This document shows, piece by piece, positions 1-12,576 of a DNA stretch of 64,000 bases. The notes under the pieces were generated by a model. The model ran no database searches. It worked only from the letters and a program-made list of their open reading frames with translations, and had not been told where the DNA came from. A program made the translations under genes and the position numbers. Origin of the DNA: Mytilus californianus (Eukaryota > Mollusca > Bivalvia > Mytilida > Mytilidae); contig NW_026262712.1 of the NCBI RefSeq assembly GCF_021869535.1, forward strand, positions 110,109,640-110,173,639, written 5' to 3'. How positions within the stretch are numbered: the stretch's first letter is position 1; each line of letters begins with the position of its first letter.

Positions 1-990
1 TATTACACAGACTTATCACACTCTATAGAGTAAAGCTTGAACACGCATTCGGAAAATACAAAAAAATACAAAGTAATAACTAATGGGCATTTTTTTGTGA
101 CATATCCAATAGAGCGATTCAAATTTGTTGTGACCATTTGTTAGCTGCATTGGTGTGTCGTCGGAAAGACTTATTTATATAACAACAAAAAATCATTTAG
201 TTTTACTAGGTATATCTATTGTTACTTTTTTATATTTTAAGATGACCCCTTGTTTTTCGTCAGCTGTAATCGTGAGTCTAAGTGTAATCTTATGTATAGA
301 CCTAGTTTCCGCAAATGTCTAGTTATCACGACTTAAATACATGTAAATTAAGAAAATAAATGACTGAGACCGAGTTGTCCATTTCTTAGTAAAAAGGTAA
401 AAAAAATATCTGTGGATTATTAAAGCAGAAACATGATTTATGTTCTTAGATATCAAAATAAATAAAGAAAGAAAGAAGAGAACAGAAAAGATACAAATAC
501 ACAGAGTGTACTTTAAAAAAAGAATATATTATTGCAGATAAATATTTTCGTTTTTGACACGATAATACAAATACACACACAGATCTATTACTTTGTTCAT
601 ACGCGATATAGTTTTAAAAGACAGACAAAATGGTTTATTATAGTGTCACAATATAATTTCTAAAATGGTACTTCAAGTTAAGCGAGGATTTTAACCTTTT
701 TATTCAAATAACTAATTTCTTTTTTTATATTTGGAGACCATCACAAAATGCTTGATAAGAATTATAAAACAATAAGATGTACGTAAATAGATATACTGAA
801 TTTTTATGAAAGATAGCAACCAAATAGAATAACTGGTTTTGCATCTGAATAACATTTTCTTTTTCAATATTTATAGAGCAATTTCTGTCCTCCTCTGATC
901 AATGAAAAAATATACACATAGCGATCTAGTATTTGTAACGGAATTATTGGGTTTAAACTTTGATAGTCACATGTAAAATAAAATAAAAAC
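1..990. other. AT-rich intergenic DNA, no gene seen
   Basis: All frames are broken by frequent stops. I see no recognisable protein, RNA gene or repeat beyond short A/T runs. Confidence 0.6.
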
Positions 991-1305
991 AAGAATGTGT
1001 CCATAGTACACGGATGCCCCACTCGCACTATCATTTTCTATGTTCAGTGGACCGTGAAATTGGGGTCAAAACTTTATTTTGGCATTTAAATAAGAAAGAT
1101 CACATCATAGGGAACATGTGTATCAAGTTTCAAGTTGATTGGACTTCAACTTCATCAAAAACTACCTTGACCAAAAACTTTAACCTGAAGCGGGACAGAC
1201 GGACGGACGGACGGACGGACGAACAAACGAACGGACGAACGAACGAACGGACGCACAGACCGAAAAACATAATGCCCCTCTACTATTGTAGGTGGGGCAT
1301 AATAA
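991..1305 (+). repeat. Dispersed repeat with internal GGAC/GAAC tetranucleotide tract
   Basis: The sequence from about 991 to 1305 resembles a short non-autonomous element I recognise from bivalve DNA. It carries a degenerate GGAC/GAAC microsatellite at 1193-1260 and an ATGCCCC...GGGGCAT inverted end at 1271-1299; another ATGCCCC occurs near its start (1014-1020). A 104-codon frame crosses it (1014-1328) but is tract-driven and not a gene. Related CCGT-type sequence occurs on the other strand at about 56525-56570. Confidence 0.6.
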
Positions 1306-4060
1306 ATAGAAAAAAATGTCAAACTTAACTACAACTAGCAATCTAAAGCAGGTTAAAGGGAGATATTTTCATGAACTTAATACTTGTATGACACAATATA
1401 TTGACCGTCTGACTCATACACACTGACAAAAAATTAATAATCTTATCATGGTAAACAGTCAAAACATACTTATACTGTTTCGTTACATTACTATATCATT
1501 TACATCTATGTGGTTATAAAAATATGTTTATGTTTTCACTGTCATAGCGAATTAAATAACAAGACATATGCAGTATTGATGATTCAAGAACTGTTTTAGT
1601 ATGATACAATACTGGCATAAGTAAATTTTGCTTTCTGTCTTTTTAGAACAATTACACATTCCATAATGTTTTTCAATGTTTGTCTATAATAATGCACAGG
1701 ATTGTATCAATATTGATTTAAAGCACAACCTTATTATTCTTTTTATTAAACTCTGTTTTAATTTCGTTTGAGGTATCACTTTTTAAATGAATACATTATA
1801 GATAGAGGTGTTGGGCAACCAATGCATGGGTTGAAAATACGTTCTTCCGTTATGTTCAGTGCACCAGTCTTGAATTCTAGTGCTTTAGCGCGATTAATCG
1901 ATCAATGATTACGACAAACGTTTTCTGTTATGACGCTATAGAATTATGGGAAAACGGTTTTTTTGTATTTTCTTCAATTTCGGAAAACTCGAAATTGTGT
2001 ACGATAACAAATAGTAAGATAATGAACCAAATATTTAAAATGGAAAGGTAGAAACTATTCGACCTTATCGTTATTAGGGAACCTGCCTCACTTAAACTAT
2101 TGAAGTTTTACAACAATCCCTTTTCCTTTGTGGCGTCAGACACATTCTTCTTTTATTTTTTAATATGTTTGGTTGCTGTCTCATAAAGGCCAACATCTCC
2201 TTTCAGTCATATAAAACGCATCATGTACAGGGGGTAATACCAGTTATGTTCTAATTCACTTGTTCAAAACGAACATAAAGTATTTATGTGCACATCGCTA
2301 CTTAATTTCTGAAACCTACTTCAAACCCAAACTGTATACTATATTATTCTTGGTATAAAATAAGAAACACATTTCTGATTTTGTCCAGCACGGTGACCAT
2401 GTAGATTTTATCCAGCACGGTGACCATGTCATCTTATTAAACATTATACAAGCTAAATCATCATTTCACTGTCCACAAAAACATTGGAATCACTGAATGC
2501 AAATACGTAACGTCCACTAAATAAAATTTTTTATGGTACACTGGCCTTACAGAATATCTAAAAATAAACAAATATCATAATTAGTCCACATCTAATTGAT
2601 CTCTAAATTACATTACAATTCTACACTACTGTAAATATGTCTACACTGTAGTAGTAATCAACGTGGTCACCGCCTAATATAACCTCGATAACTGAACAAA
2701 AACGTGATCCTTTTCTTATATACTACCCGCGAAATCCAAACCGGTTCTTACCATAGGTACTACGCGACTAAAAATAACTACGCGTAGAGCACATAAATAT
2801 ATGTACTCCGGATTGGCAAGCATATTTTTTCGTATGATAAATGGTCATATAGCTGGTGTGATTACATTGTAACTAATTAAAGCCATTAACTTGTCAAATT
2901 CGATATGGATAAATATCGATTGTAGACCGTAAATCACGTTGAAATCGCGTGAAATTTATTGTGACACACTCACTCACGAGAAACAGACTTATTCTCCATG
3001 GGGACTGTTACTTTTTGTAATGATATTGATTTTAGTTCAGACCGAAGATAACCATGAGATAAGCTAATCACCAGTGAACATTAATTTGGTGCTTTTACAA
3101 AATAATAATCTTTTCAACGTAACTAATAAATTATCTTTTATATCACGAACTACTGAAATATATGTTGGTTAATATCGTTCACAAAAAATAATAACAAGCA
3201 CATTAAACGACTTGAAAAAAATACAATTTCAATAAACAAATACATTAACATATTTTTTTATATATTCAACTCTTATTTTGGCTTTTTGATAAAACATGCT
3301 TGTTAACCTAAGTCCTTTTATGAAGTAACCCATTAAATCAGGAACCTTACCTCAAAAAAGAATTAACTATTCAATCGACGTAATAAATAACACTTTAATC
3401 TAGAATTTTTTGATATTTTAAAATCATTAATGTGGGCGATCTACATTTTTACGAACAAATGGCATTACGTTTGCGCGAAACCAATCTGATTTTTTTTTAT
3501 CCTGAAAAAAACATAAACTTTATGATTTTTTTTTTGGTTAAAATTTGATTATACTGATAAATATATAGACGTCTTTATTCTTTTATTTATACATTAAATA
3601 GATGTATATAAAAACAAAGTCTTCGAAATGAAAGACAGTTTGTATTTCGTGGAAAGGAACAAAACACAACATGTACATGTATGTTCTCGACTATCTATAA
3701 GTCAGTCCGTGTGTGCTAAATCAGTGATTCAAAATAACATGGACGTAAAATGTCCCTGTTTGAAGACAAAATGTATCCTTGATTCTGCGCAAACGTACTT
3801 ATTTTTCAGGTAAATTTCGCGCAAACGTAATTAGTTTTGTCGTACAATGATCGACGAATTCATTCAAACTTAACACTTCGATTTATGTTTATGTACAATA
3901 GCAAAATATTAAAAGAAAACGTAAAAGATACAAAAAAGGAACGAATTCAACCCTCTTGCCAACGGAGAGACAGGAGGGGCAAATATGTCCATATTAACAA
4001 ATTTAAAAGCGAATAAGCTTCAAGAAACCATGTAAATTACTTGATAAAAAATGTTTTCGA
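1306..4060. other. Intergenic DNA without a recognisable gene
   Basis: AT-rich, stop-dense sequence. The only local structure noted is a two-copy tandem near 2380-2428 sharing CCAGCACGGTGACCATGT, and oligo-A/T runs. The 61-codon frame at 3628-3813 shows no recognisable features. Confidence 0.55.
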
Positions 4061-4069
4061 ACATCGACA

Positions 4070-4215
4070 TGAGAAGCTAAAGATACCAAAGGGATATTCA
4101 AACTCATAAGTCGAAAACAAACTGACAACGTCATGGATCAAACGATCAAAAGACAAACAAGACAACGTGAAAACTATTGACTGAGCAACTCGAACCCCAC
4201 CAAAAACCGGGTTAG
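4070..4215 (-). mobile_element. Penelope-like retroelement 3' tail, 5'-truncated
   Basis: Read on the minus strand, this matches the tail that follows the reverse transcriptase copy ending near 12700: a GTGGGGTTCG block, then the stretch ending GAATGTCC..GGTATCTTT. It keeps the 3' terminus and lacks the 5' part, the usual shape of target-primed insertions. Confidence 0.65.
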
Positions 4216-4454
4216 TATTGGCATTGTTGTAATCATCCTCTCGAAAGATTGTCTTCAAACAGGAAATATTCTATTGAAATGTGTTTTAATTGTAAACTTG
4301 CGATCGCAATATATTCGTTCAGGCTATTTTTTGTTTTTTTTCTGGTAAATTTCTTGATAAATGTGGTTTAAAATGTTCGACATAACATATTCTGTAACGT
4401 ATTTAGGGGTTTACATTAATTTGCAATGATCATGAATAACCAGTTCAATTTTTA

Positions 4455-4965
4455 ACTTTAGCCTGCGTGTAATATCATGATTTCCTCGATAGAGGATTGC
4501 TGCTTTCAAAAAAACGGTTGAACAAATGGTTCATATTGGCCACGTTGTTATCATCCGTTTTTTGCCATGACGTTGTCAGTTTATTTTCGACTTGTGAGTT
4601 TGAATGTCCCTTCGGTATCATTCGCCTCTCTTTGTCGAAAGGTTTACGAAACGCTCAGACCAAATAACACGTGTGGTATCTTTGATGAGTTTTTATCATG
4701 CTTATATTTACCGTTATAGAATATCTATGTCACTTATGACCACGTATATGTTCCACTTTTCGCCCAATCCCGTCTACTCAGTTGCAACATCACCGGATAT
4801 GGCATATCACCGAGTTTTACCAGCTGCGATCATCACAACGGTAGCCACTAGTGCTTACCGTTCCGGAACACCTGAGTAAATCGGATGTTAGTTGTGGGAT
4901 TTCTGTTGCTCAGTCTTTAGTTTTCTTTGTGTACTAATATTTGTCATTTCGTCGTTAGTCTTTTT
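4455..4965 (+). mobile_element. Shuffled Penelope-like tail fragments
   Basis: Three pieces of the same family lie out of order: an RT C-terminal scrap (about 4470-4510), the terminal tail (4545-4640) and the mid-tail with TTGCTCAGTCTTTAG (4770-4965). Two overlapping truncated insertions or a rearrangement would explain it. No frame is functional. Confidence 0.55.
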
Positions 4966-5029
4966 GGCCATTGTGTTGTCTTTTTTCTTTGTCATGTTTT
5001 GTACGTTGCTATTTTAACTACTTTCAGAG

Positions 5030-5705
5030 TGATTTTTGTGGAGCCTTCGACTTTAGTCGAAAAAGCGAGACATAGCGATCATACATTCCGTCGGCGTCGT
5101 CGTCGTCGTCCACTTTCACTCTGTGGTTAAAGTTTTTGAAATTTTAATAACTTTCTTAAACTATCCTGGATTTGTACCAAACTTGGGCAGAACCTTGTTT
5201 ATGATCATAAGATAGTATCCAGAAGTAAATTTGTTAAAAAAAATATCATATTTTCCGTATTTTACTTATAAATGGACTTAGTTTTTCTGCCAGGAAACAA
5301 TACATTCACTCTGTGGTTAAAGTTTTTGAAATTTTAATAACTTTCTTAAAATATCCTGGATTTGTACCAAATTTGGACAGAAGCTTGTTCATGATCAAAA
5401 GCTAGTTCTAGTATCTAGAAGGAAGTTTTGTTAAAATTTGTACCTGTTTATCCGTATTTTACTTATAAATGGACTTAGTTTTTCTTCCAGTTAACATTAA
5501 ATACAGTCTGCAGTTTTTAAAACATTTATTAGATTCACAAACTATCCTGGATTTATACCAAACTTTGACAGAAGCTTCTTACAATCAAAAGATAGTATCT
5601 AAAGGAATATTTTTATTGATTTTTTTCCTCATTTTTGTTGAGCCTGCGATTAACAGCAAAAGTAGGCGAGACAGTGGGTTCCGCGGAACCCTTACGAATT
5701 TTTAA
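5030..5705 (+). repeat. Dispersed element with CGT microsatellite and about 190-bp internal tandem repeats
   Basis: Begins with GAGCCTTCGACTTTAGTCG, passes a CGTCGTCGTCGTC tract (5094-5109), then contains three degenerate copies of a unit of about 190 bp (near 5118, 5308 and 5490) each including CTATCCTGGATTT. It ends with another GAGCCTGCGATT..GGCGAGACA block. The similar start and end blocks are in direct orientation. No coding potential is recognised. Confidence 0.6.
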
Positions 5706-6099
5706 ATTAAAAATTAAAAATAAGGAAGATGTGGTAAGATTGCCAATTTGACAGGTTCCCAACGAAAGACCATATGAAGTAAATGTTAGCAACTAGGTCG
5801 AAATATTGACTTCAAAAATGAACAAAACGAATATCGTATAGTGATCTATAAAGTTCCTGACATTACAACATGTTACGCAACGGTCTGATGTATGTATTGT
5901 ATCAACGGAAAACAAATCTGATAGCTTGCGACCTACGACAACTACTTAATAACAGGCTTCTGACTTGGGATATGCATATACAGAATGTAGCGGTGTTGAC
6001 ATGGTTGCGGCCAGTCAACCTTCCTTTAACACGAAAATAGGAGTAATGTTACAGTAATGATACAGCATAACATAAGACAACACTGTAAAAATCAATTGA

Positions 6100-6520
6100 A
6101 AAAGGTTTGAGAGGGAAAAAGGGGAGGGTTGAGCGCTCAAAAAAATGTGTTTACTTTTTACACATTGTGACTTTGATGGAGAGTTGTCTCATTGGCACTC
6201 ATACCACATCTTATTTATATTAACCCCGCAACATTCTTTATTTGCTTGTTCCAAGTCAGTCAGGAGCATGTAGTTCAGCAGTTGTAGTTGGTTCGTGTCT
6301 GTCACATTTATGTTTCCATTAATTGTTTTTTTATCAATTAGGCCGTACGTTTTCTTGTTTGAATTGTTTTACATTTTCATTCAAGGGCCATTATAGCGGA
6401 GTATACGGTATAGGTTTTTCTCATTGTTGAAGGACGTATGGATGCCAATAATTGCTTACATTCACTTCATTTGAACTCTGGCGGATTGTTGTCTAATTGG
6501 CAATCATACCACATCTACTT
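6100..6520 (+). repeat. Two tandem copies of a mussel-type dispersed repeat
   Basis: Two 5'-truncated copies (about 6100-6218 and 6222-6518) both end in GTTGTCT(C/A)ATTGGCA..CATACCACATCT. The second includes ACCCCGC, GAATTGTTTTACATT and CTCATTGTTGAAGG. The same family recurs at 14830-15335, 18376-18500, 19138-19345, 41690-41805, 50340-50465 and 61400-61930. Confidence 0.7.
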
Positions 6521-6774
6521 AGTTTCATCAGATCGACACATAGCACTTAAAACATAACCAACAGAACAGACACAAAGTACCGATGTAATAGTGCTCGTAG
6601 TTACTGAAAGCTAGTTCAAAACTACTTACAACTGATCAATACATCATGTTGCCAAGACTTTAATATCAACCAGTACACATCCAATGGATGTAGTGTATAG
6701 ACGTTATAAACAGTTTGATAACAAAAAATGCCTGCCAAATATAAGTATCGACAGGATTTAGGATCGATAGTGTA

Positions 6775-7345
6775 CACTCGTCAGTGACGCTCGAATCAAA
6801 AAAGTAAAAAATGCCAAACAAAAGTACGAAATTGAAAAACAGTATAAACCCAAAATTCCGAAAGGTTTTGCCACATACTGCTACATTTGTTTCGGGGGGA
6901 GAAAATAATTTATTGAAAAATTTTCAAGGTTTTGTAGACAGTTCATTTATAATTATGACCATATCAATGATAATTCATGTCAACTCAGAAGTGCTGACTA
7001 CTGGGCTGGTGATACTCTCGTGGAGGAAACCTCCACCAGCAGTGGCATCGACCTACGGTTGTAAATAAAGTCATCATAGATACCAGGATTAAATTTTTGC
7101 AAGCCAGACGCGCGTTTCATCTACAAAAGACTCATCAGTTACGCTCAAATAAAAAAAGTTAAACTGGCCAAATAAAAGTACTAAATTGAAGAGCAGTGTG
7201 AACCGAAAATTACGAAAGGTATTGCCACGTACAGCTACAGTTATTTCAAGGTTTTGTAGACAGTTTATTTATAATTATGACCAGTATGACCATAGTATGA
7301 TAATTGACAGAATTGCTGACTACCGGGCTTGTGATACCCTCGGGG
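6775..7345 (+). repeat. Duplicated dispersed repeat (TCAGTGACGCTC family)
   Basis: Two head-to-tail copies, at about 6775-7075 and 7080-7345. Each has (A)TCAGT(G/T)ACGCTC near the front, GTTTTGTAGACAGTT in the middle and CTGACTAC(T/C)GGGCT(G/T)GTGATAC towards the end, with a TACCAGGATTAAATTTTTG linker (7081-7099). Short frames across them (6811-7068, 7186-7380) are not genes. Related minus-strand pieces lie at 55890-55985 and 61700-61835. Confidence 0.65.
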
Positions 7346-8921
7346 AAGAAACCTCCACAAAGTTAAACTTAATAGAATAGAGAATGGAAAAGTGGAATAT
7401 GACAAAGAGACAACAATCCAACTAAAGACCAGAAAACAGCTCAAGGCCACCGATGTGGGTCTTCAACGCCCTAAACAATAATGCATACTAGTTCGGCGAA
7501 ATGGACGCCCATTAAACTCCGAAAGTCTATAATTGAAAGGACACCTTTTAACCTTCTACTGTTCATGTAGACCCTGAGTCATTTCTCTAATATTGAACTA
7601 TGTTAGATTATTCTTCGCTTTTTTGGCAAATTCATATGCAACTTAGATATTCTCATTTACGTTTTGATAAATGTTCTAAAAGATTCCTTTAATTACACGT
7701 CATATTTACCTCATTTTCTGATAGTCGTATGTGTATGAGTGCATTCCATCAAGGATATAGAAATACATGGTTGTCAGTTCTTTAAGCAATACATGTGGAT
7801 TTGGATCAAGAAGTGGGATGTCAAACTTTAATCAACAGTGGCGATTCAAACTCAGATATGCATTTTCTCTTAAATAATATTTTCATCTTCTGATTTATTT
7901 TTTTCATTTAAACTAAGTTAAATACGTTTGTAAACAATACTACGTGAAATGTTTTGAAGGCACTTTGTAAACAAGTAAATATGAGATCAGGCAAATACAG
8001 CAAGAATCCATTAAGAAGTTTTTGTTATAGGAAATTACTTGAAATTGTGTTAACGGTTAAGTAACATATTTTTTATCCTTGTGACATTTTTTTAATTTAT
8101 ATTTATATGAGTTGCAGCATATTAATTTGTAATAAGATTTTTCAAAGGATCGTATGATTAAACATTTTGTACTTTCATAAGTTCTTTTGAACTATAAGAA
8201 AATCTAGAATAAAGCTAAAAATAAAGAAATAAGCAAATTAAGGACTTACACGTACTCAGTAAACATCCTATATCTACTAACATATAAATAAGTTCTTTTC
8301 TTTCATCTTTTATTTTTTTCGACATGCTAAATGCTTATTTACATTAAGCGTAAATGGCTTCAATAATTAAATCAGCATAGTACATTGGCAATAAATAAGT
8401 TCTGTGAAAGTGAAAATAAGCTAATCGTCCGTGTTTTGTATATTTTGTACCAAAAAAAATGATTTATTTAGTGATTTAAATATGGACTGACGATATTTTG
8501 ATGCACAGGTGCAATGCACAAACATCATATAATTGTCTAGGTATGTTTAATGTTCATATTTGATTATATTCACAATTTCAATATTTACATTAAAAAGAAA
8601 TATCAAAGGTCTATAAATACACTTTTGATATGTTTATTCTTTCATCTTAGATAATTATATAGAAATGGAAATGGATATAGATGTAATCTGGTATGAACAA
8701 TTATTTCATACAATTTACTATCATACTAGCATTGCGAATGTAGCATAGGCAACTTAAGGATTGCTAGTAGGATATTTTTTGGATCTGTAGTATACTTAAT
8801 CTGCAATTATCTTTGAAAAGGATAAATAAAACTAAGTCATAGAGATTGACTGATGTAGGTTTCAAGATATCAAGCATATGTTGTGATGTTATATCACTTT
8901 ATTTAACATATAAACAAGTCT
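7346..8921. other. AT-rich intergenic DNA, no gene seen
   Basis: No exon-like open frame, RNA gene or recognised repeat. Stops are dense in all frames. Confidence 0.55.
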
Positions 8922-9195
8922 AAATTGAAAACAACTTTCAAACATATGATTGCGTTGAATAAAAACCGCAATTTTTATACGTGTGCATACAAAACAAATT
9001 TCTGGTTAGAGGTGTCTAAATACAGCACAAACAACATTTTCCAAAAGACTTAAAAAGTGAAAAAGTATATTTTAACAAACGCATTTGACTAGCAGGTCGA
9101 ACAATGGATGTTCTTAAACCCTGCTGACTGCCATGGCGATTGCCAAATAAACGGATCACCAGATGTAACAAAATGGATCTTAATTATTAATTTTT
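8922..9195 (+). repeat. Dispersed repeat, copy 1 (pair with 44331-44612)
   Basis: About 270 bases starting ACAAGTCTAAATTGAAAACA are clearly homologous to 44331-44612 in the same orientation, including GAACAACATT-type and CCCTGCTGACTGCCAT blocks. Similarity stops on both sides, marking element ends. A short frame is shared by the copies (AAATACAGCACAAACAAC region) but has no recognised domain and is interrupted. Confidence 0.75.
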
Positions 9196-9601
9196 TTAAC
9201 ATATATATACATGTATTTGTCCACTTACACCCGGGGGGATAAAGAAATACCAGGTGACAATTCATGGTAACTTTTGTTTTGTTAGGTAGATACTTGCGAA
9301 TTTTTATCAACATTCTTAAATTCTATTAGATTTTATACATGTCATTGACATCTCACTGATTTGCTCTGCTCAGTTTAAATAATTGTTTATACATATTTTC
9401 TTGTCTGTACAATTTATCATCTTTCCGATTTTTTTCTCTGTGTGCAAAACAAAGAGAAATTGGCTATGCATCTTACATAAACGATTCCTTTTGTCAGAAT
9501 TCAATCTATATTGCCTTGGAATTATTAAGAAACAAATATATTACAACTATATATATATAAATATAGGCAACATTAGTTTCTCTGAAAGACGGGATTTTAG
9601 A

Positions 9602-9658
9602 GATATGGTGTACTCAATATGGGATCAACAAATGATCCCACATTGAGTACACCATATC
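9602..9658. repeat. Long hairpin, 26-bp arms with 5-base loop
   Basis: Arms 9602-9627 and 9633-9658 are complementary with one mismatch, around the loop ACAAA. The arms start GATATGGTGTACTCAAT. Transcribed, this would fold into an almost perfect stem. No neighbouring gene is seen, so a foldback transposon relic is the likely source. Confidence 0.8.
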
Positions 9659-10150
9659 GCTTACATAATAAGATTTTTGGATTCGAGAACTTAAACAGTG
9701 ATCCCGCACGGGAGCAACGACACATTTGATGGTGTAGTTATTTTGACTATTCCCAGGTATAGTCATTTTAAAAAAAATAAAAATTAAATAATTTTACGCC
9801 TCTGCTTGACGCAATAAGAGTCATTATCATCAAACATATACAACACCTGCTATCTATATCGTGTCTATACATTGTTTGTTATTCTCTGTTCATTAACCTT
9901 AAGGAATTAAACATATTCAAACTTAAGTTTTTTCGTTACTTTTATCTAACTTTCAGCTCAATTCACTATTTCAATAGGCCCAGAACACTCATTATTGATA
10001 AAAATGCTGCTAAGTATACAGATTGATTGAAATAATTATAGATATTGTTTACCCGATAATAGGCTATTCAAACCAGGAACAACTATTTCAAAAGATAATG
10101 AAAAATGTAGAATTTTCCAATAAGGTTTGGGTGCCGTCAATATTAGCAAT
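9659..10150. other. Intergenic, no gene seen
   Basis: Stop-dense AT-rich sequence between the hairpin and the start of the Penelope-like element. Nothing is recognised. Confidence 0.5.
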
Positions 10151-10446
10151 ATTTCCCACCAAAAATGTATGCAAAAACAATAACTGATCACTTCAAAGAA
10201 ACAATGCATCTATCATTTTTACACCAAACCTATTGCTTCCAAGTTAATTTTAACCACAACAGTTTATTAGAGACCTTTACCCTCAAGCATGTAAAATCCA
10301 AAGCTCCTGATTACTCTTGTGCGTCGTCCCCATACAAATATAGTCCCGCTGGTCATTGTATAACTGGAGACCTTGCCATCGTAAACAATGACTTTTGAGA
10401 GTTGTTAGCCAAAGGCCCAAAATATCAAATTCCACAACCCATCAAC

Positions 10447-10620
10447 TGGAAAAGAGAGGCGAACGATACCTAAAGTGATGGTCAAACTCATCAAGTCGAA
10501 AACAAACTGACAATGCCATGGCAAAAAACGAAAAACGACGATAAAACAAACAACAGTATACAAAACACAACAAAGAAAACTAAAGGCTGAGCAATACGAA
10601 CCCCACCAAAAAAACGGGAG
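10447..10620 (-). mobile_element. Inverted 5'-truncated Penelope tail inside the RT element
   Basis: On the minus strand this is a tail ending in the family's common 3' terminus (GGTATC.TTCGCCTCTCTTTT). On the plus strand it separates INWK from the next conserved block of the host element, so it inserted after the host element did. Confidence 0.7.
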
Positions 10621-11447
10621 AAGATAGCGAAGAACTTCAGGTTACTGATGGATACAGTTTAGAACTACTGTTGATTCATTGATATCCGTTGGGTACCAAT
10701 TTTCGTAAATGTAGATTAATCACTTATTCAAATCTTAACCGAAATGACATGTCAAAACCAGTATCAATGAAGATAACGTTTTTCTTAAAACCACAAAAAA
10801 CTGGTACCTACGAAAATTAATGAATCTACAATATGCCAGAAAATGGGTAAAACGCGAGCCAGATGAACCGAAAATGGAAACTTTATCTGAATGTATCAAA
10901 GCTGTTCGTTCGTTTATGCATTTAGAAGGATTCAAAATCTACTATGCACAATGAGTTCACGGGTCTCTGACCCTTTGAAGAAGCTCGATATTGTGAATAA
11001 TTTATCCTCTTTCCATGACAAATATTAAATATGTTGTTTTTCTAGTAGAAAAAGCCTGAAACAATATTGTTTATATGCAAAAACCATTATTTGAAATGTC
11101 TCTAAAGAACATTGAATTCACAGCAAAACTGGGACTCGCACAAATACCTCTACATCATTCATGATGAAGATTTAAGAAATCACAAATCCGTCCTTCCCTC
11201 CTCCGATATTTATACCAAAAAGGATGATAAAAATCTCCTAATCTTTATTTCAGACCGTGAAATTACACAAAAAAAACATTATACAGAACGATATATAGCT
11301 GGGTCGTTTGATATATATATATCAACGGTATATTGCTGGATCTTCCAAGTGCTCCACGAACCTCTTTCTAAATTATTAACATCAATTTTATTAGCAATCA
11401 AAGCCGGGCTTCAAAGTTATTGTGAAACTACCTATTCTTGAGGTGGC

Positions 11448-11660
11448 GTGAATCAGATGTGGAAACTAAAAAATTCCAAAGATCTTTTAGAGTACATACA
11501 ATCTAAGACTCTTTCATCTTGCAATAGTATTAAAACATGTGACTTTTCTACACTTTACACAAGTGTTCCCCAATCCAAACTAAAAGACAAATTGAAAGAG
11601 TTGGTCCTGCTGTGTTTCATAAAAAAGAATGGCCAACGTATCTTTTCTTGGGAGGGATAA
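11448..11660 (+). pseudogene. Penelope-like RT fragment with motif A
   Basis: MWKLKNSKDLLEYIQSKTLS followed by CDFSTLYTSVP and KLKDKLKELV. The aspartate of motif A is intact. The frame is separated from the preceding RT piece (11112-11441) and the next (11727-12083) by stops and frame changes, so this is one block of the broken reverse transcriptase rather than an independent gene. Confidence 0.75.
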
Positions 11661-11726
11661 ATCCTACTTTGTATAAACAGTCACTCTGATTCTAACAAAA
11701 AATTCTCTGAAACTGACGTTATTAAG

Positions 11727-12083
11727 ATGCTTGATTTCTTGATTGACAACATATTTGTTATGTTTGGAGGACGTGTTTTACAACAAACAATCGGTATTCC
11801 TATGGGAACAAACTGTGCACCCCTTCTTGCCGATTTGTTCCTTTATTCATATGACACTGACTTCAAACAGGAACTTATTAGGAAGAAAGAAAAGAAGTTA
11901 GCAGTATCCTTTAACTTTACTTTTCGCTATATAGAGGATGTTCTCTCACTAAATAATTCAAAATTCGGTGACTATGTTGAACGCAACTATTACATCGAAC
12001 TTGAGATAAAGGATACAACAGATCCATTTAAGTCTGCCTCATATCTTGACTTACATATAGAAATTGACAATAAGGGTTGGTAG
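11727..12083 (+). pseudogene. Penelope-like RT core (motifs B-C)
   Basis: A 118-codon open block: MLDFLIDNIFVMFGG, IGIPMGTNCAPLLADLFLY, then [18 protein letters not shown] and YLDLHIEIDN. The pattern matches Penelope-like reverse transcriptases. The first catalytic aspartate of the YxDD box reads as glutamate. It ends at a stop inside the conserved region; the remainder continues in another frame from 12064. Confidence 0.8.
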
Positions 12084-12399
12084 AAAACAAAACTTTACGA
12101 CAAAAGAGATGTTCAGCTTCCCAATTGTGAACTTTTCATTTCTATGTAGCAACATTCCAGCAGCGCCTGCATACGGAGTATATATCTCCCAGTTGATACA
12201 ATATTCCAGGGCTTGTATTTCATATCATGATTTCCTTCATAGAGGGTTGTTGCTCACAAGGAAGCTATTACATCAAGAGTTCCAAGTTGTGAAGTTGAAA
12301 TCATCCCTTCGTAAGTTTTACGTACGCCATCACGAGTTGGATGACCGTTATGGAATACCCGTTTCACAGATGGTAGCAGATATGTTTCTAATGTCGTAA
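12064..12399 (+). pseudogene. Penelope-like RT C-terminal region
   Basis: Contains [40 protein letters not shown] and RYGIPVSQMVADMF, the same C-terminal region that recurs at 33159-33410 (minus) and 51040-51456 (plus). It terminates at a stop, followed by the non-coding tail; no endonuclease domain follows. Confidence 0.78.
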
Positions 12400-12576
12400 C
12401 TACAATCACGACCCCTCTTTACATATGTGACCTACCGAATTAGACTTATTACCGGGTTTGTACTAACATGAGCAACACGACGGGTACCACATGTGGAGCA
12501 GGATCGGCGTACCCTTCCGGAGCACCTGAAATCACCCCTATTTTTTGTTGGGGTACGTGTTGCTCAGTCTTTAGTT

